Origin: Dendrocalamus latiflorus
Lineage: Eukaryota; Streptophyta; Magnoliopsida; Poales; Poaceae
Direction: 5' to 3'
DNA length: 64,000 nt
Assembly: GCA_017311315.1 (NCBI GenBank)
Contig: CM029632.1
Location: forward strand, 18,588,669-18,652,668
Part shown: positions 46,272 to 59,814 of the stretch, piece after piece
Position numbering within the stretch: the stretch's first letter is position 1
Layout: every line of letters starts with the position of its first letter
Notes under the pieces: model-generated
What the model saw: the letters and a program-made list of their open reading frames with translations, nothing else
Database searches by the model: none
What the model was told of the DNA's origin: nothing
Made by a program: the position numbers and the translations under genes

Positions 46272-47652
46272 TGCATCTCCAGTAAAGCTTCTACTACAAG
46301 GATATTACTGGCTGTGTCCACAATCTTTGGCAGCTCTCCATCTTGCTCATCGCCGTTACACTCCAACTCTGGCGAAGCTATTGATGTTCTTTAAGAAGGA
46401 TCTATTTGTAATTTTTTTACTTTATGTTGTCCTGTCTTGTAACTGTCATTGGGATGCATCATCTTTTGCCTCTAATTAAATGTGGTTAGGCCCTTAATGG
46501 GCTTTATTTCCTTCCAAAGAAAAAGAGGACAAGGACACTGCAAATCCAGACATGAGTATGACCAACCAACGAGGATATTCGAGAAATCCAACCCAAACGA
46601 TGGTGTCGATTTGGAACGTCATGGGCGTACATCAGTCGCAACTCGAGATGGAGCCCCTGATGAGTAGTAGTTTTAAAGATTTCAAATTGTGTTTCGTAAG
46701 CAGGATGGCTAATACTGCTGTGCACGCATTCACACTGCACTGACGCTAACAATTGCCCACATTACATATTCACACAGCCGCTAGCTTTTAAAAAATTATA
46801 ATGTGAAATAAAGCACTCCGGTCTAAGGCTCAAAAGTGCACACAAGTTCCACATATTACAGATAAGTCCCTAGGAAAAAGAACGTACGATTTGGACCATG
46901 GAACCGTTTGGGCTTCCTCCTAACTATGCCAAGGAATACTCCCTATATTATACCCCGGATTCAAGCCGAGGGTCTGGGGAGACCATCCAATGACATCTTT
47001 TTTACGAAAAGGCCCTCTATTTTTTAAAAAATTTGCGTACGGATCCTTGGTTTATGCAGAAGTCTGCTTCACATCAGCTTTTTCACAAAATCCCCTTCAC
47101 TTTTTCAAAATGATATATAGGTCCTCAGCTTTTTCAAAGAGGCCCTTCTTTTATAGGATAAAGCCCTCTAGTTTTCATAATTACATACAGATCCTTAGTT
47201 TTTTACAAAATTATGTATATATCTTTGATTTTTCTAGAAAATCCTTCCCATAAATTATCGTCTCTTTTGTTTCGATCCACACGGTAGCTAGTACGGCGTG
47301 ACGCTGCGCTTCCGCTGCTAGTTTATTTGGTTGATGACCAGTGTGGCTAGTTTAGTTATTGTTTTTAGAACACGTAAAAGCTTTGTGCTTTATTTCATTA
47401 AAGGGAGGAAATTAGTTTGGTTATTTGTGTGTATTTTCAATGCATATCCGAGTCCGATTCATTTTATGTGATTAGAAAGTGATTACTTAGTTTAAAATAA
47501 TATGAAAAGGGATTCTAGAATTGCTTCAACCAACTGCGATACTCGAGAATTCAACAATCCGTTCCAATTGCACATGTCCTAATTCTGATGGTACTATCTT
47601 CTGCTAGAGTTATACGCGCATAAATATATACTCACGATTAGAAACTGTCATC
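46272..47652. other. Intergenic, retroelement-like tail and AT-rich DNA
   Basis: The stretch 46380-46500 resembles the 3' end of a retroelement (GATCTATTTGTAATTTTTTTAC...TTGGGATGCATC), without coding sequence. From 46985 to 47250 related phrases such as AAAATCCCCTTCACTTTTTC, AAAGAGGCCCTTC and CAGATCCTTAGTTTTT recur at about 35-60 bp. Confidence 0.35.
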
Positions 47653-48082
47653 GACCGGGGTTCGGAAGCCGGTAATTACCGGTCGGTAACTAAATTTTAT
47701 GATGGGTAACAAGAAATAAAAAACCATCAATTTTTTCGAAGTGCATTTATAATTGTGTCTTTTGTGACTATGTAATACACCTCCTAGACTGGTTTAAACT
47801 TTTTTGTACTAGATAACCTATTATATGAGCTAAATATACTTTGAAACATTCCAAATTTAATTTTTCTTGTGTTTTCCGGTTTTCTAGCGGTTTTTTCCTT
47901 TTTTTTAGCGGTTTCTCCCTTTTTTGGGAGGTAACCGGCCAATTTTTTTTAGTTACCAGTTTCAAATTCAAATTTTAAAACTTAAAATTTGATCGAGTTT
48001 TCTCCAGTTTTTCTCGTAACCAACTGGGAATCGGTACCGGCCCCCGCAGGAATTTAGGCCGGCACCAGATTTTGGAACCTTG
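47653..48082. mobile_element. Possible foldback/MITE element with GGTTCCGAAACCGGT-type ends
   Basis: The left end GACCGGGGTTCGGAAGCCGG...CCGGTCGGTAAC and the right end GTAACC...CGGTACCGGCC...TTTTGGAACCTTGTCC are inverted in outline, with many mismatches. The interior repeats CGGTTTTTTCC/AGCGGTTTCTCCC. No target duplication was found. Confidence 0.45.
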
Positions 48083-50443
48083 TCCTGGACTATGTTTTAG
48101 TCTCGACCACAGTACATTATCTTGAATGGAAGCAAAGTTAGCACGTCCCGCTACTAGTGATGATATACAAACTGGTGCATAGCAGCAGCAATAAAAGATT
48201 CATATCTAAACATCACAAAGCCTGTCACCTGCATGACTGGATCACATTCATATCTGAACATCACAAGAACAAATGATAGTAGAGTAACCATATGATATCC
48301 CTTCAAAAAAATCCAGGAAAACAACTTGCAAGTAAACATTCATGTAGCAGATACCATCTAATGAGCAGAGTGCCCAGGAAATCCTAGACAAATATTAGTT
48401 GTACTCGGATCTCTTTACAGAGTGGAAGTAGCACTCATGCCTGAATTTTGTTGAATTGGAAGATAAATACTGTGATAAGCCATATTTACGGCAGCTCGGG
48501 CATCGTGAGGAGGCAAAAGCATTGGTGCTACAAACAGTCATCATCAGCTATTGAATTAATAAGAACTGTTTTCTCTTTCCATTCCTCATCAGTGAGAAGT
48601 GAGTCACGAGTGACTGACTATTCCTGGAGCAGCTCTGGACACGTTGATTAGTAAGTCCTTCTGGGGAAGATAGGCTCATCAGCTTACTCCACATGGAAAC
48701 ATTCCACACGCTAAGGCCCTGCCCGTGCTCGTGATATTTCCACGTGGAAAGATAGGCCGTGCCCACTGCAGCCCGCCCCTGGTCGCCGCCCGCGCCGTGC
48801 TGTGATGTGTTCTTCGGGTTTCCTTCCAACAATCCATTTTCCTTATTGCCCCTCGCCTCCCGCACTTGTCCTCACCGGCGCCATCGTGCGCTGCACGCGC
48901 TAACAATGCTCTGTTTTGTGCCTGATTTCCTCCCCCCCCCCCTCTCTCTCACTCACTCACAAGGATGGCCCACAAGTTAACCCTTTTTGCTTTTTTCCAA
49001 TTTCAACAGGATGAAATATTCCTCGAAATATTTCCTCCTCCATTTTCAGCATTTTCTCCACCGCAAAACTTCCGATGACCCATTATCCACCGTCCGAACT
49101 CCGGATCAAGATATTCAAATTCCTAAATTCATATTCTACCTCCCAGTAAATATTTTATAATTTTTAGATTTTATTTAAATTTAGTTTTTCCTTGCTATTT
49201 TCACATGTAGACTGCGATGTGTCCAATGAGTACTGCCTGTCTGCCTTAGTGAACATTCTCACCAATTCGTTAAGTAAGGCAAGTTGCACATCTTGAACAT
49301 GTTGATTCGAGTTTGCAAATAAAATTATATTATTTTAAATTATTCTGCATGCATATATTTACTTAATGTATTTAAATTGTAGTTTTGAAGGGCATAGTTA
49401 ACACCTATTTTTTATCACCACATTTGATATTGATCACCTAAATACCTTGTCACTTTAAAATAAAACTCTAGTTAGTACATTAGTATTAGCTGAAAAATTT
49501 TGTAGTCCCGCTTAGACATGCTTAGAAATAGCCCTTGGCTTGAGATAACTATTTTACATAAAATAATGATTATTAAAATGTACTCTTGAATTTGGTGAGT
49601 CAAGAAAGTGTATGAAAAATTTAAAAATAAAATATAAAAATAACTTAGGCAAATAGTTAGGTGGTAGGTACTCGGTGGCACAAGGGGTATATGAAAAGTC
49701 TGCCTAAATCAATTAAGAATTAGTCTGTGAGCTACTACTACAAAGTCATACCATACTACCACAAATTTGGCATGGGACAGATCTGGCTAACTAATTTGTA
49801 AGTTCCAACCTTAGTCCCGCTATAAGTTGAATCTGGGCATGGCATAGGCTAGAGAAGTCTCCCACGGCACAAGAGGGACCCAATTTAGTGGATTCTATGT
49901 TATGGTAAAATCTTAGTATGATGTAACAAGGCTGATGACTCGCATTATAAAGGTTTTGTCATGATCTCTCTACCGCACACCCAACGATTGTGCTAAACTT
50001 GTGGTAATATGAGATGATGGCAATATGAGATGACCATGTCTTGTAGATAAAGTTGTACCACCTCTACAGCGTATATAAACTATTATGAATAGCTGTGCCC
50101 ACAGTCATGGACATACCGAGTAAAGTTTTTCACAGATTAGACTTTGTTATCCAAAAACTAATTAAAATAACAGATAATAAGATCTTTTGAAAAAGATGGT
50201 CTAGATATTATTCGATTAAAATGTTGTTTTCACTTATTATATTAAATTCAGTAATTTTACATTTATTTACTGTATTTATTTCAATATAGTTTTACGCTCA
50301 AATAACCCTATTATGCATTCACTTGTTATCCTTACATTAATATTGTATTTCCCGTGTAACTTGTGGAGTATATTTTTGTACTCACTCTTGCTTAATTCTA
50401 TTGCTCAGAGGAGTGCTTCGATTTCTATGAGGATCAGGACGTC
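48083..50443. other. Intergenic AT-rich DNA, no gene found
   Basis: Local features are a duplicated phrase 'TTCATATCT(A/G)AACATCACAA' (about 48198 and 48248), a C-run at 48931-48942, and a Helitron-3'-like TAGCACGTCCCGCTACTAGT near 48138-48157. No open frame looks like a real protein. Confidence 0.4.
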
Positions 50444-50617
50444 TAGGGGCAGGGACCTTCGTGGCTGCTGGCCATGGAGCTTCTCTTCCTCAGCCGCCTT
50501 TGCTGCAAGGCCCTCAGGCCAGTCAGGCATGGAGTGAGCAGGTGATGGTTTCTGCTGCTCCGACGGAAGGGGCAGGGAGCTTCGTGGCTGCTGGTCATGG
50601 AGCTTCTCTTCCTCAGC
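50444..50617 (+). repeat. Direct repeat of about 50 bp, 124 bp apart
   Basis: AGGGGCAGGGA(C/G)CTTCGTGG, then CTGCTGG(C/T)CATGGAGCTTC and TCTTCCTCAGC, occur at 50444-50494 and 50568-50617. The segment between contains short overlapping pieces. The surrounding open frames on both strands follow from the duplication and are not taken as genes. Confidence 0.85.
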
Positions 50618-51612
50618 AATGGATGGGCAGCATGTACTAGGAGGTGTGGTTTGGCCTCCGGAATATGGAAACCTCGTTGGAGACAATGTGGCTCAACTGT
50701 TCAAGTAGTAGTGTTGGGAAGTCGACAGTTTCGTTTCTCTGAACATTGCAATATCAAACATCTCTGTGTTCTCATTTCGTGTTGGTGTTTTATCTTTGTA
50801 TTTGTTCGGTGTTTTAATTTCGCCAAGTTTGTTTGTATGAATTATGAACATTGCAATAAGAAATGATGAATTGATGGATTCCCATTACATATGTGTGTCA
50901 CTGCAATGCATATTCAGGACCTTCAGTTGAATCAGTTCACATGTTTGAATTAAATTAGCTATCACGATTCATGACATGTAATATGTATACTACATTACCA
51001 CCACATGCATATGGACATATAAAGCATTTCATTTCACGAGTCTCGCAAGTGAAGTTCATGATTACCTGACCTGATGTATAATTTGAACATGTTTGGTGCC
51101 TTCTTTTCATGCCTCACGAATCCATGGCGATCATGACTAATAGCATGCAAAACTATGATAGAAGCCACAGCATTACGCCATTACCCATGTAAACCCAGTT
51201 CCCTAGAATTCCTGCACAAGATGGCATTCTTAAACCGAAGGATCGCTTTCTCAGCAATCTCACATTCCATGGGGCAAATTGCATCTTCGGAAATTCTAGA
51301 TTTCTACATTGCATCCACACGAGGAAAAAAAACTTACACGTGGCTGTGCCGCTTATTCGCTTCATTCAACCGTACATGCACAAACTCACGGTGTCGAAGC
51401 CAATACAACGTGGGTGCCCCCTGTATCATTTAATTCATTTCTCGTCCAACATTCATGGTAAATAAGCAAACATTTTTGTTTCGTCTGCTGATGTAAAGAT
51501 CTGACAGTGTTAAAACTTACATCTCAAATCAAACGTAAAACCATATCTTAGATTATCCAAACAGTACTGTTACAAACAACTACAGGGTCCTGAGAATTTC
51601 TAGCATAATTTA
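50618..51612. other. Intergenic, downstream of RPT5
   Basis: No gene. The 3' UTR of RPT5 (minus strand) should fall between about 51440 and 51612. Confidence 0.45.
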
Positions 51613-54600
51613 TTAAGCGTAGTAGTTTAAGCTCGACTTTTTCTTGGCCTGCACTTGGATAATCCCTTCATTGAAATCCTCATGCGTCACCTGCGCAAGA
51701 AACGATCAAGGTCAGAAGCCACAAACGGTGATCAACAATAATCACAACATAAAGCTCATCTAAAAAAAATGTAAAGTAGAGCACCACAATTTCCTGTGAT
51801 GGTACTGCCAGAAAGAAACATGCTGAGGAAATATTGCATTCTAGTTTGGGTTACGTGCAAGGACAACCATCACAGAAATTTGCCTTGTAAAAACTATTTT
51901 CTGTGAGCAGAAACCATAAACCATGATATAATTTGCAAGGACAAAGCAACACGAGGCCAGAAGCAGACTGCTACTTGAGTGATACCACAAGTGATATCAC
52001 AAGAACACGAACGAAGACTCGGGCAGATTTTGAGTAGGCAGCGCTTAACTTAAGAGCCCTGTGATATCTAGCCAATTTTGCTAACATTCCCATTTTAGCT
52101 TTACTTAGTCCACCTGTCACGTCTTAACAATACTAACGATCTGGTCCAAACCACCAGTTAAAAAGAACAATATGGTCAGTATCTAAAAAATTGAGATTGG
52201 AAACCAAACACTCCTGGATCTTTCCTCACTGAAAGCTGGTCAGGTTGCACCCTGATAAGTGATAACTAGCATACCACTCTATTATTTTACTTTTGCCAGC
52301 ATTGCCGTCTTCCAGCTATGGATTGTTGTTGTGCTTCCATAACCATAAAAAGCACATATCATGGAATTACGAGAATGAACAGGAAGTCACACCTCTGTAG
52401 CATCTCGCCGTAGCGCGAGCATACCAGCTTCTACACAAACAGCCTTCAGCTGTGCTCCATTAAAATCATCTGTTGAGCGAGCCAACTCTTCAAAATTCAC
52501 ATCTGGATTTACATTCATTTTTCTCGAGTGAATCTACAGAACACCATACACAACACATTAGTTAAACCATGATTCACTGAGTAAAGCAAACAGACGAACA
52601 AACTTCGGCAAATTAGACACAAGTTCTGGAAACCTACTTGCAAGATTCTAGCTCTTGCTTCTTCAGAAGGATGAGGAAACTCGATCTTTCGGTCCAAACG
52701 ACCAGACCTCATCAGCGCAGGATCAAGGATGTCTGCACGGTTTGTTGCAGCTATGACCTGCAAGTTAACCAACAACACACCATCAAGTGGATGAGATTAT
52801 TAAAAAACACTGATAAACTAACTTCTAAAATAGATTCGAAGTATTGCTAGCAAAATGGTACTGCTATATGCAATTTCAGAAGCTCAATAAAATTATGGCA
52901 ACACAACTAATGTTCAAGTATATCTGGTGCAACCATTTAAAAATGTAATTGTCAATGGTGGTACGTCGTGTTCGTGAAAGCAACATAAGCATGCATTTGG
53001 CTTCTCCATTTGCAAGGCAACACCATTCATTCTTTAATTAGATCAGCAAATTGAAAAGATCAACCAAACCATCAGGGCAGGAACGAGCAGCAAATTGAAA
53101 AGCTCAACCAAACCATCAGGGCAGGAACAATTAGGTGATGCACAGCAGCATACAACCGAGAAACAAATATTAACACACCCTAACCTTTATTCTCTCATCG
53201 CTGCTAAATCCATCCAGTTGATTCAGCAATTCCAACATAGTCCGCTGAACTTCTCTATCACCACTAACTTCACTGTCATGAAATGAAGCAAACTTGTTGT
53301 CACCATACAGCGGAAATGCATGTTTCCATTTTCCAATATAGGACTGTTTTGTTTAGACTAAATTAAAAGGCCGCCGAAAATTCTAGCTTTTGCAGTCTTA
53401 TGCAGAAAATTAACATGTCTTCATCACAGTAAAACAACCATCGACCTAAAATAATGCAAGAATAAAAACCAAGTACTGGGTACAATCATCATACAGGACG
53501 TACCTGTCAAACCTCTTGGTCCCAATTGCATCAATCTCGTCAATAAAAATGATGCAAGGAGATTTCTCTTTCGCAAGCTGAAAAGCATCCCGCACAAGCT
53601 TGGCTCCATCACCAATGAACATCTGAACAAGCCCACAAGAACATCGTTATGCCTCTACTAGAAACTATATCCAAGAAAACTACAGAATAAATAAAATAGA
53701 CTTATGCATGACTGGGCAACATTTCATATCTGATTCTTGAATGATGACAGATCAAATGGAATTAAAACCAAATAGACATTTTACCATACCACTAACAATG
53801 TAACTTTTGTTTCAATACATAGAATACATACATTGAAGAAAATAATGAGGCAATAGATGATAGATAAACTCCTGAATCAAAACATCAGAAGCGTCATAGA
53901 ACTGACAAAACTTCAACACAAAAACTAACGAATTAAAACTCTTGAATGACAGAAAAATGAAAACCACTGGTCGGGACAATAACAATATTATATTATTATA
54001 TGCAAAAGATGCTTACTTAGAGATTCAGGAACATATATTCTACCTTAGCACGTAAACAACACACATTGTATCTATGTCCAGAAGGCATCGAGACATTTAA
54101 GAACTAGTTTTTGAGAATCTTAACATTAGAAAAGTTTTGCACTTTTGCTCTAGGAACCAGACAGCCACATTACAAGAAACATGTTATGCTGAAAAATCTG
54201 ATGCTTCACAAGAAAAAAGATGTTCTTCCATTTAGAAAAATTGGTTTTCCTAGATCTTTTATGCAGTAAATAAACTTGAGAGTGACTACGGTAGATGTGT
54301 ATGTGTTTTATGCACTTTATATACACTTTTCCCACAATCCACTAATCACCCTACAAGAGGAGTGGTGGGGAATGGAAAGAATGTTGTGGTAGTAAAATGT
54401 GTAAAAACTTTTTGTAAAAAAGTTGTATGTACCATAGCTATCCCCAACAAACTCTCTTTTAGATCAACACAGTAAATATAGAGCATGCCAGCAATGGGCT
54501 TGCACGTTTTGTAAAGTGACAGCTCAAAATAAGAAAATAATCATTCATGCACACATAGAAATGCAACCATATGGAGGACTTGGTGAAGACATGTATTTGC

Positions 54601-57456
54601 TATTGTAAAGAAAACTTCAGGAATGAACAAACAGAAACAAGAAATTGTCAGTATTAACATGGTCATACAAAAAGAAACCACACAATGATACACAATAGAG
54701 CTTCTCAAGTGAAATAATTACTTGGACGAGTTGGGGACCCGCCAATTTCAGGAACGTTGCATTGGTTTGCGCAGCACATGCACGAGCCATCAATGTCTTC
54801 CCAGTTCCTGGTGGTCCATATAAAAGAACTCCTTTTGGGGGACGAATACCCAGCTTTTGGAACCGATCTTTGTGCGTCATGGGCAACACAATTGCCTCCA
54901 CAAGCTCTTGAATCTATATCAATAGCATAAGATGCAAAGGATAAGAGATAATAGAAAAGCAAATGAGCACAGAAACATTGCATTCTTGTTGTATGAAGTG
55001 ATGCAAATTACGCTAACATTCCCTAAGGAACAATTTTGTTATAAACTTGCCATTTACCAGATAAGAAACTAAAAAACTTCCAACATTTATTCAGCAAACT
55101 ACCTGCTTTTCAAGACCTCCAATATCATTGTAATCTTCAGTGGGTTTTTCATCCACCTCCATTGCCTTTACTCGTGAATCATACTCTGAAGGCAGTGTAT
55201 CTAGTATAAGGTAGCTATCTTTGTTGACTCCAACCAAATCACCAGGCTTGAGCTTGTCAGGGTCAACTAGCCCAACCACAGGAAGGAATATAGTCTGCAC
55301 TCAAGATATAAGCAAAGAAAATTTTTTGCACAATAAGTTTGATTTCTTATTTTCTTGAACTAAAAATCATGCTTAAGAGATTTAAAAAATGCAGTTCATA
55401 AATCGGTTTGTTGCTTTTAAGTACGAATCTAAAACATGATTCATGCAGATTTGTGGAAGTTGGCAGTTGAGCCAGTAAGGGATTCACAATACCACACATG
55501 CAAAGCAGACACTATTGCACTAAACCAAAGGCATTAATTGAGAGCACAATCTTCTTGCTGGATAAACATACAATTGTTGTATAGAACTGTTTATTTTTGT
55601 AAGACTTCAACCAATTAAACTTGCTTCAACAAATTGTGCTTTGGAATTACATTCCTTTGACACCATCTTTGCACCCAAACTATTCTATTCCAACATAAAG
55701 CTGACTTCAACCGCCATGGCAACACCTAATATGTTAGATGTTTCTCATTATGTAATCAAACTTAACTAATTGGCGAACAAAGAAGCAGTTGATCCATATG
55801 ATGTAAGAGCTAGGAATCAAATGAACAGACGATAAGTTTCTTACTTGTCTGGTGGAGGTCTTCAGAACAACACATTTTCCTTTCCTTTGCGAGTCTAAAT
55901 CAATGTTGGCGCCATCCTCCTCAGCTTCATCCTCAGGGTTCATTTCCAAAATCTAAAAGAGTTGAGAAAAATAGAAACCACGTGTAGACCATACACAAAT
56001 TATTCCAAAATAAAAGGCTACATGAATATTCTGATCAAATGCTAAAGCACAGGGAGGCAGCAATTTCTGGAAGTAACACTAAGCTATCACATTGTCTAAG
56101 CAAGAAGGAGTGCAGTATCAGTATATTTGCATACTTCAGTTACTAGAAATCTAGAATACACCTTAATGTATTCTAAGTCAAATAGGAGTGCATTGTCTTT
56201 TAATATTTGCGATGCTTGACTGCACCATAGGTCATATTCTCAACAAAACTATCAGAGGTTTACTGGATTATGCAAGTTTATGTTAATCTGCTCAAGACAA
56301 AGGCTGGGTTCAGTATCACTTTCAGCCGGCTTATGCTTGTACGGACTACAGTAGCTAGCTTTTATACGGTATGTTTTTTCAAGGTAGGGTCAATAGAAAA
56401 ATTGTAGTAAAAAGTGTATTAAGTTCATCTGTACTAGCCAAAATCGTATACGACTATTTTTCTCTATGTACTGCCTCTCGCGAACAACCTGAATTCAAAA
56501 TTTTAAGCCATAAGCCACAGCCCAAAAGAACCCATCCAAACTCAGTTTGAACCTTGAAAGTCTTCAAAGTTAAAAGGCGCTGAAGTAAACCAGTAATTAA
56601 GTTCCAACATTATTGAATATGAGTAGTCCTAACCAGATCAGTTGTTACTGATCAAAGTCATAATAATTAAAGCATTACTACTGCAAAGACGAACTGCCTC
56701 CTAGCAAATGGAAGGAATCAACCAGAAATAATAGAAGCAAAGTTACAAGAGAACAAAAGGAACAAGTTATTTCTTACAAAGAATTATGGCCTTTCTACGC
56801 ACAAGGAGCTAAGATAAATTACAAAATAATATTGAGTAGAATCAGAATAAAAAGATATCAGACCCAGTTCTACTAGTATGCTGAAGCTTATAATTATACC
56901 AAACCATGCCATACTAAAGCACCAGTAACGCACAAGAAAATTTCACCTATTTCACTTATTCACTTCCCATGGTCTCAGATTAACCTAAGAGACGGCTAAA
57001 CACACCAATAAATGCGATGTAACAATCTAGGAGGAACAAAATGAAATAGCGGGCGCTACTGGATGGATATATTTCTACCTCAACGATGTTGCCGACGAGA
57101 TAGGGAAGCTGCTTGTTGAGCTTAATCTTCTCCTGGTTCTCCTTAATTTTCTCCTTGAAAGACTCCAGCTCCAGGTTCGTCCGCTGCAGCTCGTCCTGCG
57201 CGTCGACAAATAAACCAACCAATCAGGCCCAGACCCAACCAAAACCCTAACACCAAAAATTCGAAATCCCTCGCTCCCGTGGAGGTAGACCTCCAGGGGG
57301 ATCTAGGGTTAGGAGTGCATGGCTTGCCTTGAGGACGCGGATCTCGTTGTCAAGGAGGCGGGAGGCCCGGACGATGTCATCCGTGGACATGGAGGCGAGC
57401 TGGTCGTCCTCCGCGTCGTCCACGGCCATCGCCGCCGGCGCGGCGGATGACGACAT
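51613..57456 (-). CDS. RPT5: 26S proteasome regulatory particle AAA-ATPase subunit 6A
   Basis: Ten minus-strand exons join to 427 codons: 57456-57328, 57195-57079, 55952-55845, 55294-55103, 54913-54722, 53622-53504, 53272-53185, 52757-52638, 52533-52393 and 51690-51613. The N-terminal coiled coil (about 35-75) is followed by an OB fold and the AAA domain. Walker A is G-P-P-G-T-G-K-T and Walker B is [15 protein letters not shown] is the Arg-finger region. It ends L-N-Y-Y-A, the HbYX-type tail that docks in the 20S alpha ring. Rpt5 pairs with Rpt4 in the ATPase hexamer that unfolds ubiquitylated proteins. Every intron but the first is GT-AG; the first has the donor AAG|GCAAGC. Length and order fit the family exactly, so the gene looks functional. 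Confidence 0.97.
56302..56534. mobile_element. MITE, hAT-like, in RPT5 intron 2
   Basis: GGCTGGGTTC...CAGCCGGCTTATGCTTGTA on the left and TAAGCCATAAGCCACAGCCC...AGAACCCA on the right are inverted repeats of about 30 bp with mismatches. The ends resemble those of the other hAT-like MITEs here. It lies in the 1126-bp intron between the exons ending at 57079 and starting at 55952. Confidence 0.65.
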
Positions 57457-58084
57457 CGGCGTAGGGTTTCGGTTGCTTCGCTCGATCGCGTCGGTGGGAA
57501 AGTAGTATCTCTCGACACAAAGGAGGCGATCGACTGCGAGTCCGGTCTCTTGAGCAGTTGGGCTTGGCTTCTCGGGGCCTGTATAGAGCGTGCCCACCTG
57601 TCCAAATGGGAGGCGGCACGGTCGGGTATGGGCTAGTTAGGAACTGCCTATTTAGCCCGTTAGTCTAAATAGGTCATACTCGTGAACCAATACGGTGGTC
57701 CGGATATGACCTAGCAGACGTTAATATCGTGCCGAGTTGGTATATGTCTATTTAGCCCGACAGACCAGGTAGGCACGCATAGCCTGTTTCAGCTCAAAAA
57801 TTTTAAAAAATGCGGAATTTGAAAATGACAAAATAAACTATAGAAATATAATAATGAGCTTTATTAATATTTAAATGACTAGCTTGTTAAAAACTTTGCT
57901 ACGTAAAAAACTCAACTTGAAAAAACATTAGCAAAGAAAAAAGAGTATAGCATATAACTCAGTATTACAGGTAAAAAAATCAGAAAAATACCATGTATAT
58001 ATGGATGCTCTAAGAAGCATTGGTGTTACCATCGTCTAGATAGAGATTGTTGAATGCATGTTCTAACTATGTATTCACTACGCT
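57457..58084. other. RPT5 leader/promoter and flank
   Basis: The leader should lie just above 57456. No TATA box is obvious, as is common for proteasome genes. The sequence 57640-57790 repeats 'CTATTTAGCCCG' (57649 and 57749) and may belong to the neighbouring hAT element. Confidence 0.4.
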
Positions 58085-59775
58085 GTGTTGAGCTTGCGCA
58101 TCAGTTTGTTCCTAGTCTTTCAATGTGAGAAATACTTCCACCATCTCACTCATGAGACTTGTTCTTCTCTCTTGCAATATTCTTTCAGAAAGACTGAAAG
58201 CAGACTTAGAAGAAACCATCGAGACATGAATGGTTAACTCATCCCGTACTAATATAAATAACACCGGAAATGTTAACTTGTGTTCGTGCCACTATTCTAA
58301 AATGTTGAAGTCATCTACATGGTGAGGTACGCGACCACTGTACACAAAGGCTAATAGTTCCCCATAAGCCCTGGTATGTATTGCTCCAGCACTTGACGAT
58401 GTAGAGCTTGATCTTCCGAAGAATCCTGATGCACCAAGGATTTTACCCTCTGTATTTATCTCCTTACTTGTGGTAGGCGCTGATGGATATCATTGCAAAT
58501 GAACTCCCTGAAACTTATGATTGTACTTTCAGATAAACTTCAGACAATTTAGAAGGAACAGCTAAAAAATAGTTATAATAATCGATCCCTACAGCCTCAC
58601 CTATAAAGTGAAAGAATATTAGTGAAATCTACAATTTTAGCTCTTAGATCTAGAATAAATGCAAATACGTATAGGTACAGAATCTCATTCCAATATTTTA
58701 AATATTTAGTTTTCATAGCACACAGCCTCTCATAACACTATGTTATTTTTATTAGTTTTCAAGTGAGTCGCAATCGTAAGAATATGATGTACAATTAAAG
58801 AAGATATTGGATAGTACACTTCGGATAAAAAACAGTGATTTCATAAAAGAGTTTCAGAAATATTAATAACTTCTCAGTAATATACTAGTGTTGCTAAGTC
58901 AATAGTGTGTTACCAGCATGACTATGATAGTGTGTGTGGATAAAAATAAAAAATGTGTGCTTATAATGTAAAATATTTTATAGTATAAGATAGATTTAGT
59001 TCTATCTTATCGGCATATTTACACCGAAGTACCAAACTTTCATAGACATACACCCATCACAGTATAGTAGTTCTTATATGCTGCAATTCGTTGGTTAGAA
59101 TTATTTACAAAAAATTCCCTCGCGAAAATGTTGAATATATGGATCTAACCTCTTCAAACCATATTTAACTATAAGATTAATAATATGACAGACGCATCTT
59201 GATGTAGCAAGAAGGATTGGCGAATGTAGTAAACAATGGAGTGAGAATACCCATTGCCGTGGAATTTGTTGTAGCATTGTCCAGGGTAACTGCAAAAAAA
59301 TTTGTTTGTAAACCAAAATCTTCTACGACTTTGATAATACATTCTGCTATATTCTTACTCATATGTGCAACGTCAATTAGTTTAAAGCCTATGATTCTCT
59401 TTTTCAATATCCAGTCATCATTTATATAATGAGCAACTGCACTAAGATAATCTTTTGTCGTTGTAGATCTAGAAACATGAGTAAATATAGGATTATGAGC
59501 AGTTCTAATGTACATTTCAAACACTTTTGACTCACCAAAGTTTAAAGAAAGATCTTGTGTGGTAATTAAATGGACTAAAGATTCTCGAACTATCTCGGAA
59601 TTATAATCCCAGTTACGTACAGATCCATCGGGGTTGTACTTTAGCTGCGCCTGCCTCATGGCTATAGCTTGCTTTTCTTTACATCTTTAGGTATGCCTGT
59701 GCAAGTATCCGATTCTGCCTGAAAACTTTACGGACAATTCGTGATAGCATATTTTACAAATAACAATTTTTACCT
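58085..59775 (-). pseudogene. BED-finger hAT transposase (RICESLEEPER-like), decayed
   Basis: Reading on the minus strand, 59775-59690 holds a BED zinc finger: V-I-C-K-I-C then L-H-R-H. Next comes a long open piece, 59659-59177. It contains F-A-V-T-L-D-N-A-T-T-N, the hAT catalytic-Asp block, then C-V-C-H-I-I-N-L-I-V at about 59210-59180 in a shifted frame. Near 58220-58100 the C-terminal dimer domain reads S-A-F-S-L-S-E-R-I-L-Q-E-R-R-T-S-L. Stops and shifts divide these pieces, and the region 58250-59090 is highly decayed. An intact gene would cut and paste hAT elements or serve as a domesticated DNA-binding protein. This copy cannot do either. Confidence 0.85.
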
Positions 59776-59814
59776 AAGCTCCGGCTGTGTATCGCTTCAC
59801 TTAGATAAGTATTA

